This document shows positions 32,801 to 45,400 of a stretch of DNA of 64,000 bases, in pieces. The position numbers and the translations under genes are program-made. This DNA is from Bugula neritina (lineage: Eukaryota; Bryozoa; Gymnolaemata; Cheilostomatida; Bugulidae). The notes below the pieces were generated by a model. The model ran no database searches, was not told where the DNA came from, and saw only the letters and a program-made list of their open reading frames with translations. Location: NCBI GenBank assembly GCA_964035545.1, contig OZ037765.1, positions 14,378,698-14,442,697 on the forward strand, in the 5' to 3' direction. Positions within the stretch are counted from its first letter, which is position 1. Every line of letters begins with the position of its first letter.

Positions 32801-35800
32801 TATCAGATACATTACTTCACTATCATATACATTACTTCACTATCAGATACATTACTCCACTATCAGATACATTACTCCACTATCAGATACATTAATTCAC
32901 TATCAGATACACTACTTCACTATCAGATACACTAATTCACTATCAGATACATTACTTCACTATCATATACATTACTTCACTATCAGATACATTACTCCAC
33001 TATCAGATACACTAATTCACTATCAGATACATTACTCCACTATCAGATACACTAATTCACTATCAGATACACTAATTCACTATCAGATACACTAATTCAC
33101 TATCAGATACACTAATTCACTATCAGATACACTAATTCACTATCAGATACATTACTTCACTATCATATACATTATTCCACTATCAGATACATTACTTCAC
33201 TATCAGATACACTACTTCACTATCAGATACATGACTTCACTATCAGATACACTACTTCACTATCAGATACATGACTTCACTATCGAATGCATTACTTCTT
33301 GATATAAATCACCTCACTCTGGTAATATGACTCCCAGGTCTATACTCATTTCTTGTAGTTGGATACACAATGAACTAGAAGTTTCGCTGATAGGAGAGGA
33401 TGTAGACCTGACATATCACCATAATGTAAGTGTGTTATTCACCATTAAAGTGTAATAATGTAAATGAATAATTTTACTTTATTTTGTATATGCTGACAAA
33501 TTCAAACCAACAATTAAAAAAAAATAGTTCCAAATTTATGGAAATATAACATTTGGTGACATTTTTATATGCTGATTTTAAATATGTATAGAATAAAAAG
33601 TTGAAAGGAGGTCGTGCAATAATAAAGAGCAACGTCATTGTCATTTTGTCAAATCAACATGTGGTTGCATTCATGCTACTAGATGAAACTGTGACTAATA
33701 TGGTTTGCATCTCATTTGAAAGATTGAAAACTCTACTATTTGTAGATCATGAAATAAAATTAATAAAAATAAACTGTCTAGAATTTTTTTATAATTAATT
33801 GCCGCTCACTAAGTGAAATGCAAAAATTTGTGTTTTTTTTTTACCAAGAATGTAACAGAAAATGAAGTTTAACTTTTTTACACTTAATTAGTTTTCAACA
33901 AAAACAGATGCATTGGCAGCTAGAAATTTGTTAAATAGGTGAACATGGAGATATTTAATGTGTACTAAATAGAGTAAAGAAATACACATTCACTTGAACT
34001 ATTCATTGTAAAGTATGGTGTAAATATACCATGTAGATTGTACAGCATATATGCAGGAAAATAATATTCCTCACCATGTTGTAGCATCTGGGAGAGACTC
34101 TGTCAACCCTTGAACAACTTCTTGACGGATCACACGCTTTTGCTAAGACTATGTATGCTGCTAAGAGACCTTTGATTATTGTGAATGGAAAGACGTTGTG
34201 CGGGGAGAATGGGTCACGTGTGCAGAATCTGGCTCTGAAGCTGGCAAACAAGTTATCTCAACAGCAGGCGGAAGACGGCTGGAACGTCTATAATGTCCTG
34301 CAGACAGTATGTACAGTTTGTAATAGTATTTCAGTAGATACATCTTAGTGCAAGAATTACATTGTCTGAGATATTTCACTGGTGTTTTTAAAGCAAAAGT
34401 TTGAGTCATTATATCACTCTCGACTAAGTGAAATGATATTGAGATCTTCCTGTAAGCCAATGCCTAAGTGAGACGTCATGGTGCTGATAACTCTTATTGT
34501 TGACCACTAATACATTTATATACTTAACAGTGAAAGCTTGTATGATACTGAACTTATGTCGCACCTTATATGTTGTATCATTAAACCGACTATTTAAAGC
34601 TCGCTATGTGACAGTGTTGACTTGATGGTGTAAAGATGAAAGTCCTAATTTTTGTTTGCTAAAGTTGTACTCTGTCTGTGTCACACACTGATGTTGTGAT
34701 GTGTAAAACTGATGATTCTTGTAGGAGGCAAGTCGTGTGGCTGCTCTTGACTTGGGCTACAAGTCAAGCAGTAAGTCTGCATTAGCCAAACAGACAAAAG
34801 TGTTATATTTACTTGGGGCTGATGATGAAGTGATAAACAGGGCTGATTTAGCAGATGACTGTTTCATTATATACCAAGGTAGGTGACCAACTCTGCCGAT
34901 AGTGCTGTGGTATTACTGGTACCTGTAAAAATACAAGAACCCCAAAAGACTCGAGCAGAAAGCTGACTATATCCTGCTGTGTAAATGCTAAGCTAAAGTG
35001 AATATTCATATAGAGTGTATTCTAGCAGTTTGAGTCTTTACCTCAGTAAAACTAATCTTACTGCAGTAAAGAGGAACATTTTAGATTATTTTGATTACAC
35101 TTGAATAGAGCTCAATTGGGAAAAATATTTTAATATTACTCTTATAATGAAAGCTGTGTAGTAACAGCTCTCAATACTATATGTATGACGGCAGATGTAA
35201 TTAGGAAGCATTATAGTCGAGCATGTATTGTTATAATTTCCAGATTTAGGGTTGATGTGCTATCCAGAGAGTCTATTTATTTACTATAGAACTGCACCAG
35301 GATAAGTCGAGTGAACGAGTATATTTTACACACAATTATACATTACAAAAACGACACATTATTTCCAAACAAGTTACACATCTAATCTATTTCACACTCT
35401 AGCTTCGACTGCGTTAGCAGCGGGAAACTACAATTGCTGCTAACTATCAACTACGCTAATTGGCTATCCATTGTTCCGGGTCAATTACGCGACCCTACAT
35501 GTTGTGCTGCTGGTAGTTCCACGAACCACCACACCATCTACTTTGCATGCACTTGTAGGATATTTGTTTAGTTTCATTTGTTTTTATGTTTCATGTACTT
35601 TATTTTATATGCCATTTATGTATTGTTCTTTTCTTTTTGTATGAATTAGTTTTCAATGTAGACCACTCCAAATAAAAAACAATTATATTTTTCTGTAGAT
35701 TTATTTGGTATTGGATTAAATGTAAATGCATGTGTCATTGTATGTATAGTATACTGTGAATGCACCTTGTGAATAGGGCACCATGGAGATAGAGGGGCTG

Positions 35801-36702
35801 CCATAGCCGACTTGGTGCTGCCTGGTGCTTGCTACACAGAAAAGAATGCTACATATGTGAACATGGAGGGCAGAGCTCAGCAGGCTCGCCAAGCTGCCAC
35901 CCCACCTGGCTTAGCTCGAGAGGACTGGAAAATCATTCGTGCTCTCTCAGAGGTTTGTACTCTCAGCTCAGTCCAAACTTCAATATTTCATGAACTTTAA
36001 ATGTTATGCCAGGAATTCTCACAAAGGGCAGATCTTTTTAATTATCTGTGAGGAATTGTCATGTTTCAGATGCACTTGATAGCTTTTACTAATATAAAGT
36101 CAGGTCTAACATGCAAGTGTTTGGTATAGATGTGAATATTATACTATACACACACTGTATTGTGTACTTTCAACCACACTTTTTTGTAAGACTCTTTATT
36201 TACTTCAATCGTACAGATATGTGGCGTAACACTACCATACTCAAGTCTATCAACCGTAAGACAAAGATTATGCGAAGTATCTCCAAGTTTTAGTCGGTAT
36301 GGAGATCAGGAGGAAGCCTTGTTTTTCCAACAAGTTGTTTCGTTATCAGAGGTAAGGATTATGAGGCGGAAGCTGCTGCAGGTGACAAACATTGTGATCT
36401 CTAGTGCTGCTATCATACTAAGATGCTGTCCCCCCACTCATACTTAACCTTTTCTGCATGGCATACTCTGCAGTGTTTCATTTTCATCTATTGCCTGACG
36501 GCGCCAATCCAGCTCTCCTTATATTCAATAGTGTCACATTTTTACGAAATGTGTTTTACAGGGTTCATCCAAGTCCGGTGCAACAAATGAAAAGCTAACC
36601 AATGATATGAAAGATTTATCACATTTTTATATGACCAACAGTATCTCAAGGGCTTCAAGGACAATGGCAAAGTGTGTTCAAGCATTCAAAGACAAAGACT
36701 AG
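26852..36702 (+). CDS. NDUFS1: NADH dehydrogenase (ubiquinone) Fe-S protein 1, complex I 75-kDa subunit, complete
   Basis: NDUFS1 carries electrons from the flavin site through one 2Fe-2S (N1b) and two 4Fe-4S (N4, N5) clusters in the matrix arm of respiratory complex I. Coding exons: 26852-26918, 27134-27234, 28801-28908, 29057-29215, 29436-29578, 29728-30013, 30500-30658, 31211-31347, 32029-32157, 33359-33425, 34085-34306, 34725-34878, 35777-35952, 36217-36351, 36562-36702. They total 727 codons plus stop, the length I recall for the human protein. The basic N-terminus ([17 protein letters not shown]) fits a mitochondrial presequence. Cluster ligands are intact: C69, C80, C83, C97; H129, C133, C136, C142 ([15 protein letters not shown]); C185, C188, C191, C235. 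There is a 4-residue insertion (VDNEYT region) before GKRAVED, and the C-terminus is slightly short. Intron 9 holds a 20-bp minisatellite; exon 5 has a possible upstream acceptor. Confidence 0.97.
32437..33298. repeat. 20-bp minisatellite in NDUFS1 intron 9, about 43 copies
   Basis: Tandem units of TATCAGATACATTACTTCAC differ mainly at four positions: CAGATAC/CATATAC, ACATT/ACACT, ACTTC/ACTCC and ATTAC/CTAAT. Variant units are arranged in recurring blocks, suggesting duplication of multi-unit segments. The array ends about 60 bases before the exon 10 acceptor. Confidence 0.96.
35280..35560. other. CpG-containing insertion-like patch in NDUFS1 intron 12
   Basis: A stretch with several CpGs (AGTCGAGTGAACGAG, CTTCGACTGCG, ATTACGCGACCC) and GGTAGTTCCACGAACCACCA stands out from the AT-rich intron. 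It looks like part of an old mobile element, but I found no matching ends or coding frame. Confidence 0.3.
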
Positions 36703-37900
36703 ACTCCAGAATTTACCATGTGTGATTGTGCTATTAGATATTTATATGGAAGTTTAACAGCCCTATTTACTTGAGTTTTGCAAGGTTGAATATTATACAT
36801 TAGGTTCTTTCTGGTTTGCTTATTAAGAAGTTCTTGGTGTCACATTTTGCAGGTTTCAACAAATATAAGTAATCTGATTTGTAAAGGTTAACCTTGATGG
36901 AGTATCTGCATTTTGCTCTGTTACTGAACTCAAAAACCTCACAGTTTGCCAAACATAAATGTTCAGTACAAACATAAAATGGCATATTACTATTCCTTCT
37001 TGTTCTTATCATGCTTGATTAAGTGTGTCAAAGAAATAGTTTTACGTAATAATATAATAAAAGCTGTGTTAAAGTAAATAGATAAATATTGAATTGTAAA
37101 TCTAGACTATTCTGTGAAAAACAGTACTAATGGCATGCTGTTATAGTCGGTTACATTATTTTATTATAATATGAATGTATTAATGAAAAGGAAAGATAAA
37201 ATTTATAGAGAATGTGAAGAAATGTCGGGCGTTTTGTTCATTTCCAAGATTAATACTTTGATATTTTAAACCGAATTACATATTTTTATATATAATGCGC
37301 CTTATGATTAGAGTCTTTGGTTCTTGAATAGAGGGAGTTTCCTATAAGAGGTGCTATTTTTCAGCAAAATATTTTGTCATAAAAATGCTCCACTGACCAT
37401 CACTTTCATCTTCAAAAAGCTCAAAGTAAAAAGCATTTTAAAATAATCCATGAACAAGTAAAAACCATGAGGGAATTCCCAACATCATTTTTAAAGTCAA
37501 AGCAAATTAGCCTAAGTCTTAGCTATCTGCAAGCCAGTTCTGGTTTCAATAAATAGTATACAAAATTGCTCATTTCCTAAGCATAACGTAGGCAATCATA
37601 TGAACTGAACAACTCTAACTTTCTTGGACCTGAGTTATGCTAGCTCTTTTTTCTTGCGGTTCTCAACAACATTTTGATAACCACCTCCTAAAACATACTT
37701 ACACTCCAAATATCAAGAGATAATGCGGTGGATAATGTAGAAAGCTATAAATAATATTTATGGGTTGTTCCTTTTATAAATTTGGATTGAAAGTTTTGAT
37801 ATTTTGAGACAATTAATTATTTTCTTGCGGCTACTTTTTCTTCAATGGACAGATGCATTGCTGCTAAAAACTACACATGTGTAAAATAATTGTCCCTACT
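36703..37900. other. NDUFS1 3' UTR and intergenic DNA
   Basis: It begins with the NDUFS1 3' UTR; an AATAAA at 37056-37061 is a candidate polyadenylation signal. The remainder is AT-rich with no supported gene. Confidence 0.4.
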
Positions 37901-37904
37901 GGAA

Positions 37905-37978
37905 CTAGAACCACAGACCTCTGGCTTGCAAGAAGGCGCACTATAACCAATTTTACCACAGAGGCAGCTGGGTAAACT
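37905..37978 (-). repeat. tRNA-like relic, probably a SINE head
   Basis: On the minus strand: TGTGGTAAAATTGGTTA resembles a D-arm/A box, CTTCTTGCAAG an anticodon arm and GTGGTTCTAGTTCC a T-arm/B box, spaced as in a tRNA. The acceptor stem does not pair well, so it is not a functional tRNA gene. Confidence 0.45.
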
Positions 37979-39655
37979 CAGTACTACAACATGCACTGAT
38001 GAAAAATACATTTTGGATCAATAGTACATTTCATCCATTTACGCTCTATTAAGCTTCATCTTTTATATTTAGCTGTGCATTTTCTCAAAATAGCCATATT
38101 TATTCGATAGGAAGTATATGCTCTGACTTTGAAATGGAGTATATTTCATCATTTGGCTTTTTAAAACAGGTTAATATATGTGAAAGTACTAATACAACGC
38201 TGAAGTAGAAATTTATAATACCAATTTATAAATTGGTTTGGTGCTTTGTTTGTTACCATGTGGCTTTTTTCAGAATATATATTATTAATTAAAACATGTA
38301 TTTATAAACAAACTGCATGCTACTGTTACTGCTATGATGAAGGTATCTTATAGCCTCACCCATGTTTGTAATTAAACGTTTAATGACTTAGATTTCAAAT
38401 AATTAACCAAGTTTGCATACTTAATATTGTAATGCCCCTGTAATAACTCATAGTCATTCACAGATGCAGCAACTTTCAGTGAACACAGCACAGACTGTAG
38501 TCCAGTGGATTAAGTTGAGGTTTTTTAGCATTCATTATGAGAGCTGTTTTCTACAGCAACAGCTCTCACGTATACTCCCATTTTATCAATAAGGCTCAGT
38601 ATTTAGCAAATACTGTGTACATAAAGCACTGTATAAATTATATCATTGTATAGCAAATCAAATAGCCATATATGTACACATGACTAGGATCAGTTATATA
38701 TAAAGGAGCTTTTATTTAATCTGATACTTGGTAAATATTTGACCAATATATATAGTAGAGGCTTATATTGGTCGTGGCATGACATACAGATGCAATGCTT
38801 GAAAAGACTGCTCACATTTTTCAACTGCTGATCTCAAAAGGACTTGGCTCCATGCATGAGTCAGTTGGGAATTTTTTTATGTTTGAATAAAAAACTACAG
38901 TTAGCTGTTGAAGCATTGAAATGGGAACTTACTAGAAGTTGGAGACTTTACCATTTTTTATTATTGAACATTAAAATTGATTACGACCAAGTACAATACT
39001 GATGAGAAAAGTTTTAATAAAGATCGTTGGGTGAGCTGGAAAATGTTGAGATGAGGCAAGATGTTGGCATAGCTGAATCTCGTATCATCAGCTGAGCTGC
39101 ACATTGCCAAATCTCAGCTGTACATTCTTCTACAACTCTTCAGCTAGGTTAATCTTGACAGCAGAATACTGTTCTTTACAGAGAAGAAATTGAATTATCT
39201 GGTGAGTGTAATATACTTATGTTATGAGCTATAGTTTATGCTCAATACTGCAAGCTGCCTATTATAGCTCTAAGAACTTTTAGTCTCTGTTACGCAGCCT
39301 GTAATGCACGAATATAAAATGGCAGCAATTTACCAATAGGTTATTTGTCTTTGTTATATTGCTGTACAAGTTGTACTGGAAATAATTATTAAATGAGCAC
39401 TGTATTCCTGGTGTTGGTGCAATGGATATTGCTTTGGGAACAGTATTTTGAAATGTCTCTAAGATTTAAATGTTAAGACCTATAGGAGCTCTGGTTCACC
39501 TTAGCAATGCACTTAGGTTTTTCTCACTTTATAAGTGAGAAACTTTAGAAATGCATGAGGAGCACATGCTATCTGAGTTTAAGAACATATCAGGATTACT
39601 TGGCGAAAGTTTTTGTACCATAAGCCAAAAGCAGAATGACTACATCAAAAATAGC
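37979..39655. other. Intergenic DNA, nothing recognised
   Basis: AT-rich, without supported exons or repeat ends. Confidence 0.4.
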
Positions 39656-39659
39656 AAAA

Positions 39660-39905
39660 AAAGTTACTCCTGCCATGGTCTAAGGCCTAAGCACTCTAGG
39701 GGTTAGATAATTTGCTTAGTAAACACGAAGTCAACAACAAAGGCCATTGGTGATGTTAGGAAAAGCATCTGGTCATAATTGCTCCCGGGCCTCATATGAA
39801 GAAGTCCCTAGCCCAATATAACAAAAAAAACCTTTACATCAGGGATTTCTCACTGGGATGGCTACAATAAACTTGCTATGGTTTTTTTACTCATGCCAGT
39901 GAGTT
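39660..39905 (+). mobile_element. tRNA-derived SINE, copy B
   Basis: It shares CTAGGGGTTAGATAATTTGC, CTTAGTAAACACGAAGT, AAAGGCCATTGG, CATAATTGCTCC and GGATTTCTCACTGGGAT with copy A (24540-24760) over about 240 bases, in the opposite orientation. The B-box segment GGGTTCGTACCCC present in copy A is missing here, so this copy is internally deleted. Confidence 0.6.
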
Positions 39906-40182
39906 GCCAATGACCCTATAATAAGTACCATTAACTGTCAGCTTTCTATTCTAAGCTCAGTAAATAGGTCTACACTACAATAATGAGCCTAAGTTTCTAT
40001 ATTTCTATACAGAAATACGATAGCACATCATAGGTAGACAAAGCGTTAACAAATATGTGCATTAAGAATTTGTGTTAATAGTAAGTATAGCAGTTTTACA
40101 AAACTGCTGCAATATTATTTACAGTACACTTATAATAATATGCCATGTGAGATGATGGAACAAGATAAGAAAATCTTGTGAT

Positions 40183-41053
<871 letters not shown>

Positions 41054-42472
41054 TAACATGGTTCTAAATAATCAGGTATGCTCAATGATACATTTTAAAG
41101 CAGAAAGGCAATTAATAGTTTTTATTTTCTAATCAATCTAATGTAAAAGCTTCAATTTTAACCAAAATAACAAAATTATGTAATTAGACTTCTATAAATA
41201 ATATGAGGTGATCTTAGTAAAGCGTACACTAAAGCTTTTCCCAAAATTATATAATATCATACAGCTATTGACCTAAGTTACAGAAGAATGTTGTACAGTC
41301 ATGGCAATAGTGTAGTGGCTTATGGACTTCCGAAGGGGGGGGGGGACATGTTTCCCCCTTCCTCTGCTCTATATTTCCCCGTTTGTCATACGACGACCAC
41401 GTGGCTGGTGATGTTGACTGTTCCCTAATTCTCCAATCAAGATGAAGGCCAGCCTGCGATAAAGATGGGAAGGAGTCAGTAAGGCTGGGCTAACAGTAAA
41501 GACTTGTGTAAATAATTATGTAGCTTTCTGGACTAATCTAAAGTTTTCTTATTATTGTATCTTGTGGTATAAATATACATATATATTATTCTCACACTAC
41601 AAACCTGTGGAGTTGATAACATGACTGTCTGCAATGTGCTAATTGGATTATACACAAATACCCACGCTAGAATCTGTGACTGATTACAATAGCAATACAA
41701 ATCTGCAGTCTATCACCAGGAAAAGTTGCAAAATTGAAGAACTGATGGTTAGTAATTACTAGGTGTTGACCAATTGGGTGGTCAACAGGGCACATGAATG
41801 GCATACTTTGAGCAATTTATTTCGTTATTTAAATATTATGTCAGACACAGAAGGCAATTGCTAATAGTATTCTTTCTGACTTTTTATAACCAATTTGGCT
41901 CTACATAAAACATGTCTCGCTTCTTGCTTCAACCAAGTTCTAATTCTTGTTTACGATTACCAAAACACTTAGAACTGTTCAGTCAGCCAACAGTTTTAAT
42001 ACCATAATGTTATTGTTTCAGCAATAAAGCTATCTTAAATACCACATTGTGATTACAACTTATGCCTGGGGAAACAATTATAATTAGTTGTTTTAGCATT
42101 TCCACAGTTGCAACTCGTAAATGGTTTAAAAATGATCTTTATTTGCTAAAAGCATGTTACCTACTACAGTGAAACTTAAAAGCATCTGGCATATAAAACA
42201 TAATACATAAAGTGATTGATTTTTTTAAAATTAATCAATGCCTTAGCATATGACTGATATAGCAAATTCTTTAGCTAGCATTCATCACACTGTCCTTTTA
42301 AAAAAATACAAATCTACAATTTACTGTCATTACAGAATAAGATATTATCATAACTTGCAAATGTTACAGCTGACAGAAAATACATAAAATCATTCAGCTA
42401 AAAATTAATTCAAAATATCAGAAAATAAAATAAAATTACTCCTATCTCTCCACACTGCTTCAAATAGCTAAG
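41054..42472. other. Intergenic DNA and CC2D1 3' UTR
   Basis: It holds a run of G (about 41334-41345) next to a C-rich segment, and on the minus strand an AATAAA complement (TTTATT, 42138-42143) about 330 bases past the CC2D1 stop that may serve polyadenylation. No gene was seen. Confidence 0.35.
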
Positions 42473-45400
42473 CTAACCTCTGCCACTTTTCAGTTTTGCT
42501 TGCCAAACGCGAATCTGTGAAATAGATGACAGATAATACAATAGAGATGCACACACCTACAGCAGATCTCTCAGAGCCTATGATGGTGCAACCATATACT
42601 GCTTTAACAAATCATCCACATTTTGTGTTTTAAGTAAAAATTTCAACAGACTACAAGACACAAAGGCAGTGTATTTTCAGTCATGTCAATTACTTTTAAA
42701 AGTATTTCAAATTTTTTCCACATATGCTTTATAGGATAATAAAATCAATAAAATAAAAATAAATGACAAAATTAATACAGCAGGCAAAGTAAAAATTAAA
42801 GCGAGAATAGCACCGAGAATGCAGCCCTAAATTATTTCGATAACAATAGAGATATATTGCAAACTTTTTGACAGAAAGAGATAACATATAAACTTATGAT
42901 GGAATAAAAACTATGCAACAAATATACACGCAAGTTAGCTGCAATAGCAGGCAGTGTACATGATTCATGGATACTTACTTCTCTTGTAACCAAATCCTTC
43001 TTTTTAGTGAACAATTGCTGCCGCCTTTTGTCACCGGTATTGGCAGCCGTTTGAATAGTCTCTGTATAATCTTTATTCAGCTGTGAAAGGATGCTAATAT
43101 AATCGCGTGCTGATAATTGGTTGCTTCTCATCAGTCCGGTTATGATGTCCATTTTTGAGGCAAGCTCAACTGATTTCTTCTTGAGTTTGTTGAGGTCGGC
43201 GGTAGATAGTTGCTTATTATTAGCATAAAGTCTGATCTAGAAGTCATACATCATTGCATATATGGGAGGAAAGGCAGCAGTGAAAGTGAAACCAAAATAT
43301 TTATTTAAATTGAAATTGAATATTGTAGTTTTCATAAATAACCACATTTAGTTTCTATCACCAAAAATAATTGGCTGGTAAGACACTTGAGTTAAGTATA
43401 ACTAGTTATAGATAAATTTGAAGTAACCTGAAGAAAAAAACCCATTAGTAATAGCTAAGACATGGCAACAGATTTGTCGGCAAAACCTTCACTAAACAGC
43501 AGCTTCAAACTACTTGGGCTTAAATATTTAGTGAGTATGTTGCTTCAAGTTCTCAAGAATTGTTTGAGGATCTTTAGAAATTGCACTTCAGTCTACGACA
43601 AGGACTCTTTGCTATATAGTGTCATAAAACTTTCTTTTCTACAAATACTAACTAAGGCTAGAAAAAAGTCTTACTCAATGCCAACTAATCCTCTGAGTTT
43701 TTTAGATTCTAATTTTAATGTATTTGGATTTGAAAAAACAGATTATTGAGCTAATACCGTCGAAAATTTGTATCATAAATATCAAGCAGTGCACACTGTT
43801 TGTTATTATTAAAGTAGCCTAGTTAAAAAACCAACTAGTTGAGAAACGATACAAGAGCATCAGGCAAGATAACCTACCTTTGAATCTAACTCCGCCTCCT
43901 CAAACTTTAAAACTTCCAAACTTTGCAATGGAAGGCTTGAGGCAGATGGCATAGACTCAGAGACAGAGCCCCTACCAGACCTACATATATCACTTAATTA
44001 TTGGTTAACCGAAGAAGCTTTATTTGAATAGTCAAATAAATAGAATATGTCCATCACACGTACATTCTTATCGTAATTAGCACAATTCATGAAGCATTGT
44101 TTTCTAACAATTCTAAAAATTTACAGAATAGAGTTGGATAGAATCAACACTGAATAAAATACTGTTGCGTAAAGTTGTGTATTAAAACAATAAACTGTAC
44201 ATTTGTTTAAAACAAGTTGAGTGACTTTGAATACATTAACATTACCGCAGCTGATTTGAGCTCCTTCTAATAGCATTACTCACCCTTTGACCAAACTACT
44301 CTAAAATATACATACAAAAAAATTGAAATGCCATAACACAACATACACTGGTACATCAAACAATAAAAATTAGAACTGCAGCAGTGCTCAAATTAGCAAG
44401 ATCCTGCCCAGACAACTCACATTATTAAACTTTTATTCTTGGAGCCAATTATATTTTGATATATTCATTCGAAAATTCAAACTAATAAATACCATACTAA
44501 TGCTGGACTAAAACACAAAATACCAACTAGTAGTGTAACTGAAGAGAGTCTGCATTGTTACTAGAAACTGGTAGGACTTACTGCAGCCTCTTTGTCCATC
44601 ACTACTGGCCGGCTTAGTCTAACAAACTGATCAATAGTCAACCACTTTTCCTCTATAACTTCCACTTGTTTCTGAGACAATGGCTCTCTCATTTTCAAAA
44701 CAACTTCCAAGTTACCACCTATCTCTTTTCTACCATTAGGATCTAACAGCTAAAATATTCAATAGCAATACAATACCAGACTCATTACATGCATACTATT
44801 TATTTAGTCATTTTTCTCAACTTCTCAAATTGAATATTTTACAGACTCTATCTATGCACTGTTGGCGGGTTTTACACAAATTACATCATTTTCACACCAC
44901 AAAAGAACTTTCTGCTAAAAACATATCAATTTAATCAAATGTTTTCACAATTGAATGCTACATCTTTAAGGAGTTAAAAATTGCAACTTTGGGGAGAATT
45001 TTAAACATTCAAGGGGGACAAAGATGTGTCTTATTTCTAAGCGTTTGCAGTGCATTGCTTGCATGCTCTATTCTTTTCACAATTTAATATTTCTACCATA
45101 ACAAGAATAGCAAAAAGGTTTCACTAATTACATATAGAGAGCTCTACATTGTTTAGTAAATTTTTTTGTTAAAGTGATTTGCATGCGTGTACCAGTACTT
45201 TTTAAAAAAAGTTTTATAATTATAATTTTTATTTATTGGTCGATTTATAGGCAGCAAATGAAGTGTTTTTGGGGAAATTTAAACTTGTGAAGACTTCCGA
45301 AGCAGAAACAGAGCAAAAAAAGTTGGGGAACCCTTGCTTTAACTGAAATCAAACGTTAATCACTAATCAAATTGGCATAATAGAACTTCCATGTTTGATT

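Noticed and set aside
37905-37978. A functional tRNA gene.
   Set aside because: A-box and B-box-like segments are present but the acceptor stem does not pair, so I list it only as a relic.
39003-39030. A third hammerhead, from CTGATGAG followed by a short stem (about 39000-39025), and similar CTGATGA strings at 34815, 55250 and 63149.
   Set aside because: None has GAAA after a stem or a cleavage site; at least two lie inside coding exons.
45240-45345. A further hAT element ending AGTTGGGGAACCCTTGC in a CC2D1 intron.
   Set aside because: The right end resembles a hAT terminus, but I found no matching left end or 8-bp duplication, so it is at most a fragment.
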